Shown piece by piece: positions 1 through 7,902 of a stretch of DNA of 26,990 nt. The DNA is from JAQVWU01 sp964628455 (GTDB taxonomy: Bacteria; Bacillota; Clostridia; Oscillospirales; CAG-272): contig CAZVPD010000026.1 in the NCBI GenBank assembly GCA_964628455.1, positions 1 to 26,990 of the forward strand. The letters run 5' to 3'. Within the stretch, counting starts at the first letter, position 1; every line of letters starts with the position of its first letter. Both the position numbers and the translations under genes were made by a program. Under the pieces are notes generated by a model, which did no database searches, was not told where the DNA came from, and saw nothing but the letters and a program-made list of their open reading frames with translations.

Positions 1-746
1 CTGCCCCCTCCCGACAGCGCGTCCGCCCATTTCCTGAAATCGTACCCTTCAAAATAACGCTCGCCCGTCATAAATCCGAGTGTGACGTCGCTTCGGATGG
101 CCTCCACCGTCTGCCGTATATAGGCAAAAAGTCTGGAAATCGTTTCACTCTGATGGCGCAGCCAGGCTTTGCGCAGCGGAATATCGTATGCTTCAAACGC
201 TTTCCGCAGCGTGTCCCGTGTATACTCCGTGCCGGTTTCCCCGCTGAATATCCGCATGCATCTGTCGCAGAAACATCCGTTTCCGATCGGCATATGTCCG
301 TAGCGGACGTCATCGTCGATCCATATGAATTCCGGTCCGGCTTCCGCCAGCATGATGTATACGGGTCTGACATATCCGTCGAGGAATGCGGGGTCGTTCA
401 TGCAGTAGGTGCCCATACCCTCCGCTCCGTCGATGTTGGTCATATGCGTATAGGGTCCGGTCAGGTTAAATTCCAGGTCTTCGCAGTGATGTCCTATGGT
501 CCCGAGAATATTGATGCCGCATGAAAATCCCCGTTCTTTTACCTGCCTGATCCGGTCCGCCATGATTGCCGCACGTTTTTTCGTCTCTTCGAGCGTCAGC
601 GGCGGATGGGTCGCGGACGTGAAAAACGCGATCTGGTCGACGGCGTCGCGGTATCGCATGAACATTTCGAGAAGTTCCGAAAACCGGCTTTCGTCATACC
701 AGTTTTCGTAAGCCACACGGTAAGAATTTAAAATTTTGTTCTTCAT
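1..746 (-). CDS. TIM-barrel glycosidase-like protein, N-terminal 248 residues (runs off left edge)
   Basis: An uninterrupted frame starts at an ATG at 746 and reads leftward off the window without a stop, so only the N-terminal 248 residues are visible. A GGGAGGG ribosome binding site (751-757) lies 4 bases before the ATG. The protein begins MKNKILNSYRVAYENWYDES, with no signal peptide. Residues 141-148 read IWIDDDVR, followed by a cysteine cluster C158, C160, C163 and a tyrosine/glycine-rich stretch. A strand ending in acidic residues followed by a Cys-rich loop is typical of the middle of TIM-barrel glycosidases related to GH42-like or hypothetical-glycosidase families, but I cannot name the family. 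The nearby GH95-type gene at 1856 fits a carbohydrate role. Confidence that it is a real gene is high; the function is tentative. Confidence 0.75.
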   Translation of the reverse strand, partial: MKNKILNSYRVAYENWYDESRFSELLEMFMRYRDAVDQIAFFTSATHPPLTLEETKKRAAIMADRIRQVKERGFSCGINILGTIGHHCEDLEFNLTGPYTHMTNIDGAEGMGTYCMNDPAFLDGYVRPVYIMLAEAGPEFIWIDDDVRYGHMPIGNGCFCDRCMRIFSGETGTEYTRDTLRKAFEAYDIPLRKAWLRHQSETISRLFAYIRQTVEAIRSDVTLGFMTGERYFEGYDFRKWADALSGGG

Positions 747-835
747 ATGTCCCTCCCGGTAAAAATAGTCTCTGTAAGTTGGGTCAAAACTTCGGTCATT
801 CGTTTCATGCTGTTCGGTTTGATCCTATGGATTGA

Positions 836-1210
836 TTAAAGAATACCCGTTCGCCTTTTTACTTCATCATCGATAGTCCTGCAAACGTCCGTAAAATGAC
901 CGGACACCTCACTGTTTATGATTCTCAATATTTTCAAATCGTAATTCTCCATATATTGTGTTCTTGCGGAATCATATTCCGTAGCTTTTCGGCCATTATG
1001 TTCAGCCCCATCCAATTCGACAACGAGCTTTGCCTTGGAACAATAAAAATCCGCAATATATTCGCCGATAATTCTTTGACGGTAAAACCGGACAGGATAA
1101 GTTCGCAGATAGTCATACCACAAATGATTTTCTTCTTTTGTCGCATGGGTACGCAGTTCAGCTGCCCTCTTTTTAAGCTTTATATCACGAGGTAAATGTT
1201 GATAGATCAT
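836..1210 (-). CDS. DUF559 domain endonuclease-like protein
   Basis: This 124-residue protein matches the DUF559 family, small single-domain proteins with a PD-(D/E)XK nuclease fold related to very-short-patch-repair endonucleases. Visible features in order are a basic N-terminal helix, the TKEENHLW segment (residues 24-31), a YRQRIIG strand, D54 in IADFYC, and E65-L-D67-G in VVELDG followed by H71, the expected acidic active-site strands. The C-terminal LRI..SEV strand is also typical. The start at 1210 is chosen because AAGGA lies 8 bases upstream; longer in-frame starts (1219, 1249) have no properly spaced site. Such genes often sit alone in variable regions, and here it neighbours a repeat array and assembly gap. 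Substrate and physiological role are unknown. Confidence 0.85.
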   Translation of the reverse strand: MIYQHLPRDIKLKKRAAELRTHATKEENHLWYDYLRTYPVRFYRQRIIGEYIADFYCSKAKLVVELDGAEHNGRKATEYDSARTQYMENYDLKILRIINSEVSGHFTDVCRTIDDEVKRRTGIL

Positions 1211-1278
1211 TTCTATCATCCTTCTTTCTATATTCTTGATATATAACATTCCCCGTTTTTCCGTAAGCCTCCGTTCCC

Positions 1279-1378
1279 NNNNNNNNNNNNNNNNNNNNNN
1301 NNNNNNNNNNNNNNNNNNNNNNNNNNNNNNNNNNNNNNNNNNNNNNNNNNNNNNNNNNNNNNNNNNNNNNNNNNNNNN
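1279..1378. other. Assembly gap (100 N)
   Basis: Exactly 100 N separate two parts of a repeat array. A round 100-N run is the usual placeholder for a gap of unknown size. The same short unit (CGTAAGCCTCCGTTCCC) ends at the left border (1262-1278) and recurs at 1443-1459, so the missing part is probably more copies of the repeat that could not be assembled. Confidence 0.97.
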
Positions 1379-1514
1379 CGTAAGCCTCCTTTACAAAAGG
1401 AGGTGGCACGCGCAGCGTGACGGAGGATTCTTCTCCGTTCCCCGTAAGCCTCCGTTCCCCGTAAGCCTCCTTTACAAAAGGAGGTGGCACGCGCAGCGTG
1501 ACGGAGGATTCTTC
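1379..1514. repeat. Dispersed-type repeat array: two identical 55-bp hairpin units and short GTAAGCCTCCGTTCC units
   Basis: Two identical 55-bp copies lie at 1379-1433 and 1460-1514 (period 81). Each contains a perfect stem CCTCCTTT-ACA-AAAGGAGG (1385-1403 in copy one) and a second small stem CACGC-GCA-GCGTG. A shorter unit, CGTAAGCCTCCGTTCCC, occurs at 1443-1459 and just left of the gap at 1262-1278. A truncated AAAGGAGGATTC follows at 1515-1526. The translated form (SSVTLRVPPPF) resembles repeats scattered through many gut Clostridia genomes, where they are usually intergenic and non-coding. No flanking transposase is visible. Confidence 0.85.
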
Positions 1515-1855
1515 AAAGGAGGATTCCCTTCCGAATATTATTTCTCCGGTCTGTTGCAAAACAACGTCTGCAGGCGTAAAATGTAATTGTGGTTTTTGAC
1601 TTCCGTATCAGAATTCCGTTCTTGCCTTCCGTATCATAAATCTACTTTTAATTCCGTATCGCTTATCCGTTCTTGCCTGATCCCGGTCCCGCATTTTATT
1701 CCGTTGAGCTTTATTCTTAATCACAGTATAAACCTGCCGGGCGGTTTTTTCAAGGGATAAATTTTACTTTTTCTTTCAGGGCCTTGTTTTTGTTTTTTTA
1801 TGCGGTTGTTTTAATTTGTCATTCGCTTATTTTTATTTTTCGGGAGGGTTTGCTT
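1515..1855. other. Non-coding stretch with short direct repeats upstream of the GH95 gene
   Basis: No convincing gene or near-consensus promoter was found. The stretch is T-rich and contains TTCCGTATC three times (1601-1609, 1627-1635, 1652-1660) and CCGTTCTTGCC twice (1616-1626, 1667-1677). The last 15 bases carry the GGGAGG ribosome binding site of the next gene. The short repeats may be decayed repeat material continuing from 1379-1514. Confidence 0.5.
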
Positions 1856-4336
1856 ATGTCATACCATCATCTTATAAGCAGCGTTCGGCCTGCGGCGGAC
1901 TGGGCGGAGGGATATCCGCTTGGGAACGGGCGTCTGGGTGCGATGGTGGTCGGCGGAGTCTCCGCCGACCGTATCGCGCTCAATCACGACCTGCTGTGGC
2001 GCAGATACATCGCTTACAAGCCTTACGGCACCCGGCGTGATGTGGAGGAAATCAAAACGCTCTGCCGTGAAAAGCGTTTTGCCGAAGCGGAAGCCGTCAT
2101 GAGCCGCACCGTTCCTCTGACCGGTCAGACCCTGTACATCAATCCTTTTGTTCCTGCGGGCGACCTGTATATACGGCTTTGGCATGCTGTGCCTGCCGTT
2201 AATTACAGGCGGACGCTGGATTGTTCGGCTGCTTTGTCCTTTACGGAATATTCGTCCGGTCCGGTCCGTTTCCGGCGCGAGACGTTCTGTTCGGCAGCCG
2301 ACCCCGTGGTCGTCACAAGGCTGTCGGCCGACGCTCCCGGAACACTCGGCGGTACGGTCTCCGCCTCGCGTATCGGCGACTGTGACTGTACCGTCTCGGG
2401 AATCGGTTCGGACTCTTTGCTTTCCTATGCGGGTCTGTTTAAAGAAGGCGCGGCTTTTACCGTCAGCCATAAAATTTTCTGCCGCGGCGGCCGGCTGAAA
2501 TGCATCCGGAGCGCTTATAAGGCGCCGGGATACCTTTCGGAAGAGATTACCTCTCTGCGCTACGTCTACAGCACAAACGAAATGTTTGAGGAGGACAGCG
2601 GTCTTGCGATAGACTTCGAAGGATGCAGCGAGGTTGTTGTTGTGACGGTGATCTCGACGGACACGGAGGCGTCGTATCTCGGCTGCACGCCGGCAGAACT
2701 CAATGAAAAAAAACTTTTGCGGTTCGAAGCACGGTACGGCGACCCGGTCGCCGGCTTCGGGATCATCCTTGAAAATCACAAGGCTGCTTTCCGGGCGTAT
2801 TTTGACAGGGAGTCTGTCTTATTCGATGAAGGAAGCGCTCTGCCGGTTCCCGATCTGCTGCGCGAATGCCGTGAAAAAAACGAACTGCTGCCTGAAATTG
2901 CCGGGAAGTGTTTCGCTTTTTCGCGTTATCTCTGCATTGCGGCCGGTATGCCGCAGGATAACGGCGAATACCCCAAGGCTCCGATAAATCTCCAGGGACT
3001 GTGGAATCAGGACTTATATCCCGCGTGGGACTGCGATTATCATCTCGACCTGAATCTGCAGATGTGCTACTGGTCGATGAATGCGTTTCACCTTAAGGAG
3101 CTCAATACGCCCCTGAGGCAGTGGCTTGAAAGGATTGCGGATACAGCCCGCTTTTCGGCTCGCGACCTTTACGGCTGCGGGGGTCTCGCTCTCAACGGCT
3201 GCTGCGATTTTCAAAACATCGGACGGACCGATAACGTGGGGTATTTCTGGACGGGAGCCGCCGCGTGGCTTGCGCAGATTTTATGGCAGCAGTGGGAGTA
3301 TGAACGGGATGAATCGTTTCTTCGGGAATTTTTATATCCGTATATGCTCGAAATTGCGGCTTTCTACCGTGAATTTCTGATCGAAACTCCCGAAGGGCTG
3401 CTCCTGCCCCCCTTCGGCGCGTCTCCCGAATTTCAGGTAATTCACGACCATGCGTCCACCTTCGCTTTTTCCGCTTCTTCGATCGATCTGGAACTGATAT
3501 TTTTTATCTTTTCGCATATTCTGACCGCAGGGGAAATACTGGGTATAACGGAAGACGAAGCTTGTTATAAGGAGATATTGTCCAGGCTCCCTTTGCCTCC
3601 TGTCTGTAAAAACGGGGTTTTGAGCGAATTTTACGACACGGATTACACGGCTGCCGACAAAGGCCACCGTCACCGTTCCCTGCTTGTCGGTCTTTGCCCG
3701 GGTGACCGTATCTCGTTTGCAAACTGTCCCGAAACCGCAGAGGCGGCGTACCGGGCCATCCTGCAGCGGCAGGAATTCGGCAAAGCTTCCACGCAGTCCC
3801 TGACCTACACATGGGATGCCCAGATGCTCGCACGTCTCGGCAAAGGAGAGGAGGCATACCGGCAGCTGATCAAATACATCGATATTCATACGCTTGACAA
3901 TCTGCTGAGCACGGCGAATGACTGGAACGGTGCGCACGGCGGTCTGACCTGGTTTTTGGGGCAGAAAGTTTTCCAGATCGAAGCGTGCATAAACGCGGGT
4001 GCCGCCGTTCTCGAGATGGTTTTCTCGGACCGCGGCGGGATCATGTGGTTTCTTCCCGCCCTCCCCCGCCGTCTTTCCTCGGGAAAAGCGGTCTCTCTGG
4101 CAGCCCGGGGCGGATTTGATGTGAGTTTCAGCTGGTCTGACTGCGTTGTTTCGGAAATCGAAATAACCTCGCGTCTCGGTTCGGAATGCCGGATTCGCCT
4201 TCCCGCAGGCTGGGCAGGTGCGGAAGCGAGGCTGGGGGGACAGGTCGTCGGGCGTACCGGCCGGAACGGCTCCGGTATTCTCTCCTTCGGGACGGAAAAA
4301 AACAGGAAATATAAAATTATCCTTTCGCCCCTGTAA
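1856..4336 (+). CDS. GH95 family glycoside hydrolase (alpha-L-fucosidase/galactosidase type), divergent active site
   Basis: This 826-residue protein carries GH95 hallmarks along its length: the N-terminal WAEGYPLGNGRLGAMVVGG beta-sandwich motif, NLQGLWNQDLYPAWD near residue 377, YHLDLNLQMCYW (395-406), a SPE motif with E525, NDWNGAHGGL...FQIE (E709) and a C-terminal PALP..LSSG..ARGGFDV beta domain. GH95 enzymes are inverting exo-glycosidases removing terminal alpha-L-fucose or L-galactose; E525 aligns with the general acid. Two positions differ from the usual family: the first Asn of the N-x-N pair is Asp398 (N400 kept), and the Asp of FQID is Glu709. The start at 1856 is preferred because GGGAGG lies just upstream; an in-frame ATG at 1784 has no such site and adds a hydrophobic stretch. 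With no signal peptide the enzyme should be cytoplasmic. The exact sugar is uncertain. Confidence 0.88.
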   Translation: MSYHHLISSVRPAADWAEGYPLGNGRLGAMVVGGVSADRIALNHDLLWRRYIAYKPYGTRRDVEEIKTLCREKRFAEAEAVMSRTVPLTGQTLYINPFVPAGDLYIRLWHAVPAVNYRRTLDCSAALSFTEYSSGPVRFRRETFCSAADPVVVTRLSADAPGTLGGTVSASRIGDCDCTVSGIGSDSLLSYAGLFKEGAAFTVSHKIFCRGGRLKCIRSAYKAPGYLSEEITSLRYVYSTNEMFEEDSGLAIDFEGCSEVVVVTVISTDTEASYLGCTPAELNEKKLLRFEARYGDPVAGFGIILENHKAAFRAYFDRESVLFDEGSALPVPDLLRECREKNELLPEIAGKCFAFSRYLCIAAGMPQDNGEYPKAPINLQGLWNQDLYPAWDCDYHLDLNLQMCYWSMNAFHLKELNTPLRQWLERIADTARFSARDLYGCGGLALNGCCDFQNIGRTDNVGYFWTGAAAWLAQILWQQWEYERDESFLREFLYPYMLEIAAFYREFLIETPEGLLLPPFGASPEFQVIHDHASTFAFSASSIDLELIFFIFSHILTAGEILGITEDEACYKEILSRLPLPPVCKNGVLSEFYDTDYTAADKGHRHRSLLVGLCPGDRISFANCPETAEAAYRAILQRQEFGKASTQSLTYTWDAQMLARLGKGEEAYRQLIKYIDIHTLDNLLSTANDWNGAHGGLTWFLGQKVFQIEACINAGAAVLEMVFSDRGGIMWFLPALPRRLSSGKAVSLAARGGFDVSFSWSDCVVSEIEITSRLGSECRIRLPAGWAGAEARLGGQVVGRTGRNGSGILSFGTEKNRKYKIILSPL

Positions 4337-4365
4337 CCGGGTCACAGACAGATCCGGCTTTCTGA

Positions 4366-4374
4366 TGATATAAT
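4366..4374 (+). promoter_or_regulatory. Extended -10 promoter of the cupin gene
   Basis: TG-A-TATAAT gives a full extended -10 element 34 bases before the cupin start. No good -35 is visible, which extended -10 promoters tolerate. Confidence 0.55.
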
Positions 4375-4407
4375 GACAAAAATACACGATATGGAAGGCG
4401 GAATATT

Positions 4408-4719
4408 ATGATTGAACAGATATTTAAAATTTCGACAGGTGATGAAAAAGCGGTCGAAAAAGTCATTTTGGACGAAAATCTGCAGTATATACACATGGTT
4501 TTCAACAGGGGAGAAGGTCTTCCGGAGCATTTTTCGAATTCAAATGTTTATATGACGGTGGTCAGAGGTATTCTTTCCATAGCGCTCGGAGATCAGGAAG
4601 CGCACCTGTATCCGGCCGGCACCGTTTTGAAGATACCTGTGAATATAAAAATGAATGTTAAGAATTTGCATGAAAATGTTCTGGAACTGATCGTCGTCAA
4701 ATCTCCCGCGCCGAAATAA
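4408..4719 (+). CDS. Small cupin-fold protein
   Basis: This 103-residue protein consists of one cupin barrel. Motif one is represented by HMVFNRGEGLPEHFSNSNVYMTVVRG (residues about 30-55), with H41 and the GxLxxxL-type turn after it. Motif two is YPAGTVLKIPVNIKMNVKN (about 71-89). The usual second-motif histidine is not at its expected place, so metal binding is uncertain. GGAAGGCGG precedes the ATG, and a bidirectional terminator follows at 4763-4813, so it appears to be monocistronic. Small stand-alone cupins of this type bind sugars, metals or small ligands; nothing here identifies which. Its position next to the GH95 gene does not prove a functional link. Confidence 0.8.
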   Translation: MIEQIFKISTGDEKAVEKVILDENLQYIHMVFNRGEGLPEHFSNSNVYMTVVRGILSIALGDQEAHLYPAGTVLKIPVNIKMNVKNLHENVLELIVVKSPAPK

Positions 4720-4762
4720 TACGGCGGTTTTGCTGGGTTCGTGAATCGTATGCATATACATC

Positions 4763-4813
4763 AAAAAAAGAACAAAGTCGATCGGAAGCCGATTTTACCT
4801 TTGTTCTTTTTTT
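4763..4813. terminator. Bidirectional intrinsic terminator between cupin and nrdG
   Basis: A perfect 15-bp inverted repeat (AAAAAAAGAACAAAG at 4763-4777 with CTTTGTTCTTTTTTT at 4799-4813) encloses a loop that contains a second small stem ATCGG-AAG-CCGAT. A T-run is present on both strands, so it can end the cupin transcript (+) and the nrdD-nrdG transcript (-). Confidence 0.9.
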
Positions 4814-4822
4814 ATCATGTTC

Positions 4823-5509
4823 TTATGTCGTAACTTGAGGCTGATTGACCCGGATCAGATCCGCAAGGGAATCGATCTGAGCCTGGGTATAAGGCGGCTG
4901 TTCGACTTTCAGTCGGTCTGACAATAAAAATTTTTCGGGTTTCCTGTAGCGGTTGAGAATATATTTCGGGACCGGAGGAAATTCTTCCGACATCCGCAAA
5001 AGGTCGCCGGCGTCAAGCTGCGGAATGACGGTCGTCCTTACTTCAAACGGGATTTTATGATCCAGCAGCAGTTTTATGGTTTCCTGAACTTTAACCGCGT
5101 CGGCTTCGGGGCCGCATATCTCCTTGTACCGGTCGGCCGGCGCTTTATAGTCGACCGAGACATAATCGCACAGATCCGATCCGAGCAGCTGCCTTATGAT
5201 CTCCGGCCGTGAGCCATTGGTGTCGAGTTTGATCTTATAGCCGCGTTCCCTGACACTTTTTATAAAAGAGGCAAGGTCGGGCTGAAGGGTCGGTTCTCCG
5301 CCCGAGATCACGGCGCCGTCCAGAAAACCCGCGCGTTTGTCCAGAAAATCTTCTACGGTTTCCCGGCTGATTTCTTCGCCCGAACCGTCCAGCAGCGAAC
5401 GGTTATGGCAGTAAAAGCAGTTGTAATTGCATCCCGGAACAAAGAGGACGCAGGCCGGGAGATCAGGAAAATCGACAAGCGAACTTTTCACGATGCCGGA
5501 GATGCGCAT
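4823..5509 (-). CDS. nrdG: Anaerobic ribonucleoside-triphosphate reductase activating protein
   Basis: This 228-residue radical SAM protein has the cluster motif C27-NYN-C31-FY-C34, the SAM-binding ISGGEPTLQ segment around residue 90, and the KLDTNGS and VSVDYKAP strands expected of the partial TIM barrel. It belongs to the NrdG2 type (TIGR02495-like), which has the longer barrel. NrdG uses a [4Fe-4S] cluster and S-adenosylmethionine to generate the glycyl radical on NrdD. Its start lies 4 bases after the nrdD stop, so the two genes form one operon and are probably translationally coupled. The terminator at 4763-4813 ends the operon. Confidence 0.96.
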   Translation of the reverse strand: MRISGIVKSSLVDFPDLPACVLFVPGCNYNCFYCHNRSLLDGSGEEISRETVEDFLDKRAGFLDGAVISGGEPTLQPDLASFIKSVRERGYKIKLDTNGSRPEIIRQLLGSDLCDYVSVDYKAPADRYKEICGPEADAVKVQETIKLLLDHKIPFEVRTTVIPQLDAGDLLRMSEEFPPVPKYILNRYRKPEKFLLSDRLKVEQPPYTQAQIDSLADLIRVNQPQVTT

Positions 5510-5513
5510 GGCT

Positions 5514-7601
5514 TTACTCCTTGATGACGTATTTTTTGCGCAGTTTATACTCTTCGCGTTTTCCTTTGTTGAAATTGTTGACCGGACGCAGATATCCCAC
5601 GACCCGGCTCCAGACCTCTGCGGCGGCGCCGCAGGTGGGGCAGTTGTAGTGTTCGCCCGAAAAATACCCGTGGTCGTTGCAGATGCTGAAAGTGGGCGTG
5701 AATGAGATATAGGGCAGCTTATATTTGGTAAAGATCTTTTTGATCAGATTTTTCGCGGTGTTTGTGTTTTTCACTTCTTCGCCGAGGTAAAGGTGAAGCA
5801 CCGTTCCGCCCGTATAGAGGGACTGAAGTTCATCCTGCAGTTCCAGCGTTTCAAAGATATCGTCTGTATATCCGACCGGGAGCTGTGTCGAATTCGTATA
5901 ATAGGGAACCTTTTCGCCGGCTGTGATGATATCGGGGTATTTTTCTTTGTCCTGCTTCGCGAGGCGGTAGCTTGCCCCTTCCGCCGGCGTTGCTTCGAGA
6001 TTGTAATAATGGCCTGTTTCGTCCTGTATTTCTTTGATGACGCCGCGCATGTAATTCAACGTTTTTTTGGCGAATTCCTGTCCTTCGGCTGTTGTCAGGT
6101 CGCAGTCCGGACCCAGCAGGTTCAGGCAGGCCTCGTTCATGCCGATCAGCCCGATGGTGTTGAAATGGTTGAACCAGTATTTCCCTGTCTTTTGTTTGAC
6201 GTCTTTCAGGAAGTTTGCCGAATACGGGTAAAGTCCCTTTTCCGTCTGTTCCTCGATGATCTTGCGTTTGATCTCGAGACTTTTTTTGGCGATGGTCATC
6301 TGCTGCCACAGCCTGATGAAGAATTCCGATTCGCTTTTTGAAAGATACGCCAGCCTCGGCAGGTCGATGGTAACGACGCCGACGGAGCCTGTCAGCGGAT
6401 TGGAGCCGAACAGCCCTCCCCCTCTTTTGCGCAGCTCCGATGTGTCAAGCCGCAGCCGGCAGCACATGGAAAGGGCGTCCTCCGGGGAAAGGTCGGAATT
6501 GATGTAGTTCGAAAAATACGGGATGCCGTATTTGCAGGTGATTTCCATGAATTTTTCGGCGACGGGACTGTCCCACAAAAAGTCTTTGGTGATATTGATG
6601 GTGGGGATGGGGAAGGTGAACACCCGGCCTTTGGCGTCTCCTTCCATCATGACGTCGCAGAATGCCGTGTTGAAAAGGTCCATTTCCGCCTGAAATTCCG
6701 AATAGGTTTCCGGCATGATCTGACCGCCTGTGATCACATGCTCGTCTCTCAGGGTGCGGGGCGGGACAATGTCGAAGGTCAGATTGGAAAACGGGCACTG
6801 AAAACCGACTCTGGTGGGAACGTTTAAATTGAAGATAAATTCCTGAAGCGCCTGCTTGACTGTTTTATAATCCAGTTTGTCATAACGTATAAAAGGCGCG
6901 CAGTAGGTGTCAAAAGAGGACCATGCCTGGGCTCCCGCGCTTTCGCCCTGGGTCGTAAACGTCGAGTTCACGATCTGTCCCAGAAAAGAACGCAGATGGC
7001 GGGGCGGTTTGGATTCCACCTTGCCCGGAACGCCTCCGAATCCCCTGGTCAGGATCTGCTTAAGGTCCCAGCCGGCGCAGTACGGACCGAAAAAGCCGAG
7101 GTCGTGTATATGGATCTCGCCCGACATATGGGCATTCCTGATTTCGTCGGGATAAATTTCATGAAGCCAGTAATTTTTCGTGAACGCTTCGCGGATGTAA
7201 TTGTTCAGTCCGTTGATCGATTTCTGGGTGTTCGCGTTTTCGTTGATCTGCCAGTCGCGGTCGTTCAGATACTCCGTGAACATGTTGATGGTCGCGCCGA
7301 TCAAAGCGTTGGACTCGCGCGCGGCACGCCTTTTCTCGCGGTAGAGAATAAAGGCTTTGGCCGTTTTTGCATGTCCTTCTTCGATCAGCACTTTTTCGAC
7401 GATGTCCTGTATGCCCTCGACATCGGCTACGCCGTCGGGATAACGCTGTTCCGCGATCAGAACGACCTGGTCGGCTATTTTCTCCGAAAGCTTGAAGTCG
7501 GTTCCGCCTACGGCGGACGCAGCTTTGAAAATCGCCAGGACGATTTTTTCTTTTTTGAATGGTTCTGTAGAACGGTCTCTTTTGACGATTTGCTTCAGCA
7601 T
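5514..7601 (-). CDS. nrdD: Anaerobic (class III) ribonucleoside-triphosphate reductase
   Basis: The 695-residue protein makes deoxyribonucleotides under anoxic conditions through a glycyl radical. Residues 1 to about 90 form an ATP-cone, the allosteric ATP/dATP domain. The catalytic barrel follows. The C-terminus has the zinc site C641..H644...C654-PT-C657 and the glycyl radical motif RVVGYLRPVNNFNKGK, with the radical glycine at G680. I place the start at 7601 because GGCAGG lies 9 bases upstream; an ATG 24 bases earlier lacks a ribosome binding site. nrdG follows after 4 bases. Upstream are a consensus sigma-A promoter and two NrdR-like boxes, so repression by NrdR (itself an ATP-cone protein, not in this window) is expected. 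Confidence 0.98.
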   Translation of the reverse strand: MLKQIVKRDRSTEPFKKEKIVLAIFKAASAVGGTDFKLSEKIADQVVLIAEQRYPDGVADVEGIQDIVEKVLIEEGHAKTAKAFILYREKRRAARESNALIGATINMFTEYLNDRDWQINENANTQKSINGLNNYIREAFTKNYWLHEIYPDEIRNAHMSGEIHIHDLGFFGPYCAGWDLKQILTRGFGGVPGKVESKPPRHLRSFLGQIVNSTFTTQGESAGAQAWSSFDTYCAPFIRYDKLDYKTVKQALQEFIFNLNVPTRVGFQCPFSNLTFDIVPPRTLRDEHVITGGQIMPETYSEFQAEMDLFNTAFCDVMMEGDAKGRVFTFPIPTINITKDFLWDSPVAEKFMEITCKYGIPYFSNYINSDLSPEDALSMCCRLRLDTSELRKRGGGLFGSNPLTGSVGVVTIDLPRLAYLSKSESEFFIRLWQQMTIAKKSLEIKRKIIEEQTEKGLYPYSANFLKDVKQKTGKYWFNHFNTIGLIGMNEACLNLLGPDCDLTTAEGQEFAKKTLNYMRGVIKEIQDETGHYYNLEATPAEGASYRLAKQDKEKYPDIITAGEKVPYYTNSTQLPVGYTDDIFETLELQDELQSLYTGGTVLHLYLGEEVKNTNTAKNLIKKIFTKYKLPYISFTPTFSICNDHGYFSGEHYNCPTCGAAAEVWSRVVGYLRPVNNFNKGKREEYKLRKKYVIKE

Positions 7602-7657
7602 AATATGTTGCCTGCCTTTATACATTTTCGGTATTCTTCTTTTGTTTCGATCTTAAT

Positions 7658-7704
7658 ACACAATATATATGCCTGTTTTCTGTTTTATATACAATATGTA
7701 TTAT
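7658..7704. promoter_or_regulatory. Pair of NrdR-like boxes upstream of nrdD
   Basis: Two sequences resembling the NrdR box (acaCwAtATaTwGtgt) begin at 7658 (ACACAATATATATGCC) and at 7689 (ATACAATATGTATTAT). Their starts are 31 bp apart, the three-helical-turn spacing known for NrdR operators. The second box overlaps the predicted transcription start, placing a bound repressor over the promoter exit. Each box deviates at its right end, so this rests on spacing and context as much as on sequence. Confidence 0.7.
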
Positions 7705-7706
7705 AT

Positions 7707-7735
7707 ATTATAATCTTGTGACTTGAATTTGTCAA
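7707..7735 (-). promoter_or_regulatory. nrdD: Consensus sigma-A promoter of nrdD-nrdG
   Basis: On the - strand TTGACA (7735-7730) is followed by a 17-base spacer and TATAAT (7712-7707), a perfect match. Transcription should start near 7700, about 100 bases before the nrdD ATG, inside the right-hand NrdR-like box. Confidence 0.9.
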
Positions 7736-7832
7736 GACATATTCGGAAATAATAATAAACAAAATTATGATGCTCCATATGTGCGGTTATACTGCTATCC
7801 GATTCGGATCTTCATTTTAAGCGAATGAAGTT

Positions 7833-7875
7833 ACAGCCAAAGCGAGAAACTTAAATTGTTTCTCGTTTTGGCTGT
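7833..7875. terminator. 18-bp stem hairpin between the ferredoxin gene and the nrdD promoter
   Basis: ACAGCCAAAGCGAGAAAC (7833-7850) pairs with 7858-7875 around the loop TTAAATT. The only imperfection is a G.U pair in + strand RNA (A.C in - strand RNA). It lies 28 bases beyond the stop of the ferredoxin gene and probably ends that operon or insulates it from nrdD. There is no long T-run on either side, so termination efficiency is uncertain. Confidence 0.55.
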
Positions 7876-7902
7876 GTGGCGTTGTTTCGATTTTATCGCC
7901 GA

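Noticed and set aside
1379..1514. CRISPR array
   Set aside because: Only two 55-bp repeats, the interval between them is another repeat unit, and no cas genes are present.
1185..1586. Overlapping frames on both strands across the N gap
   Set aside because: They are translations of the repeat array and of N bases.
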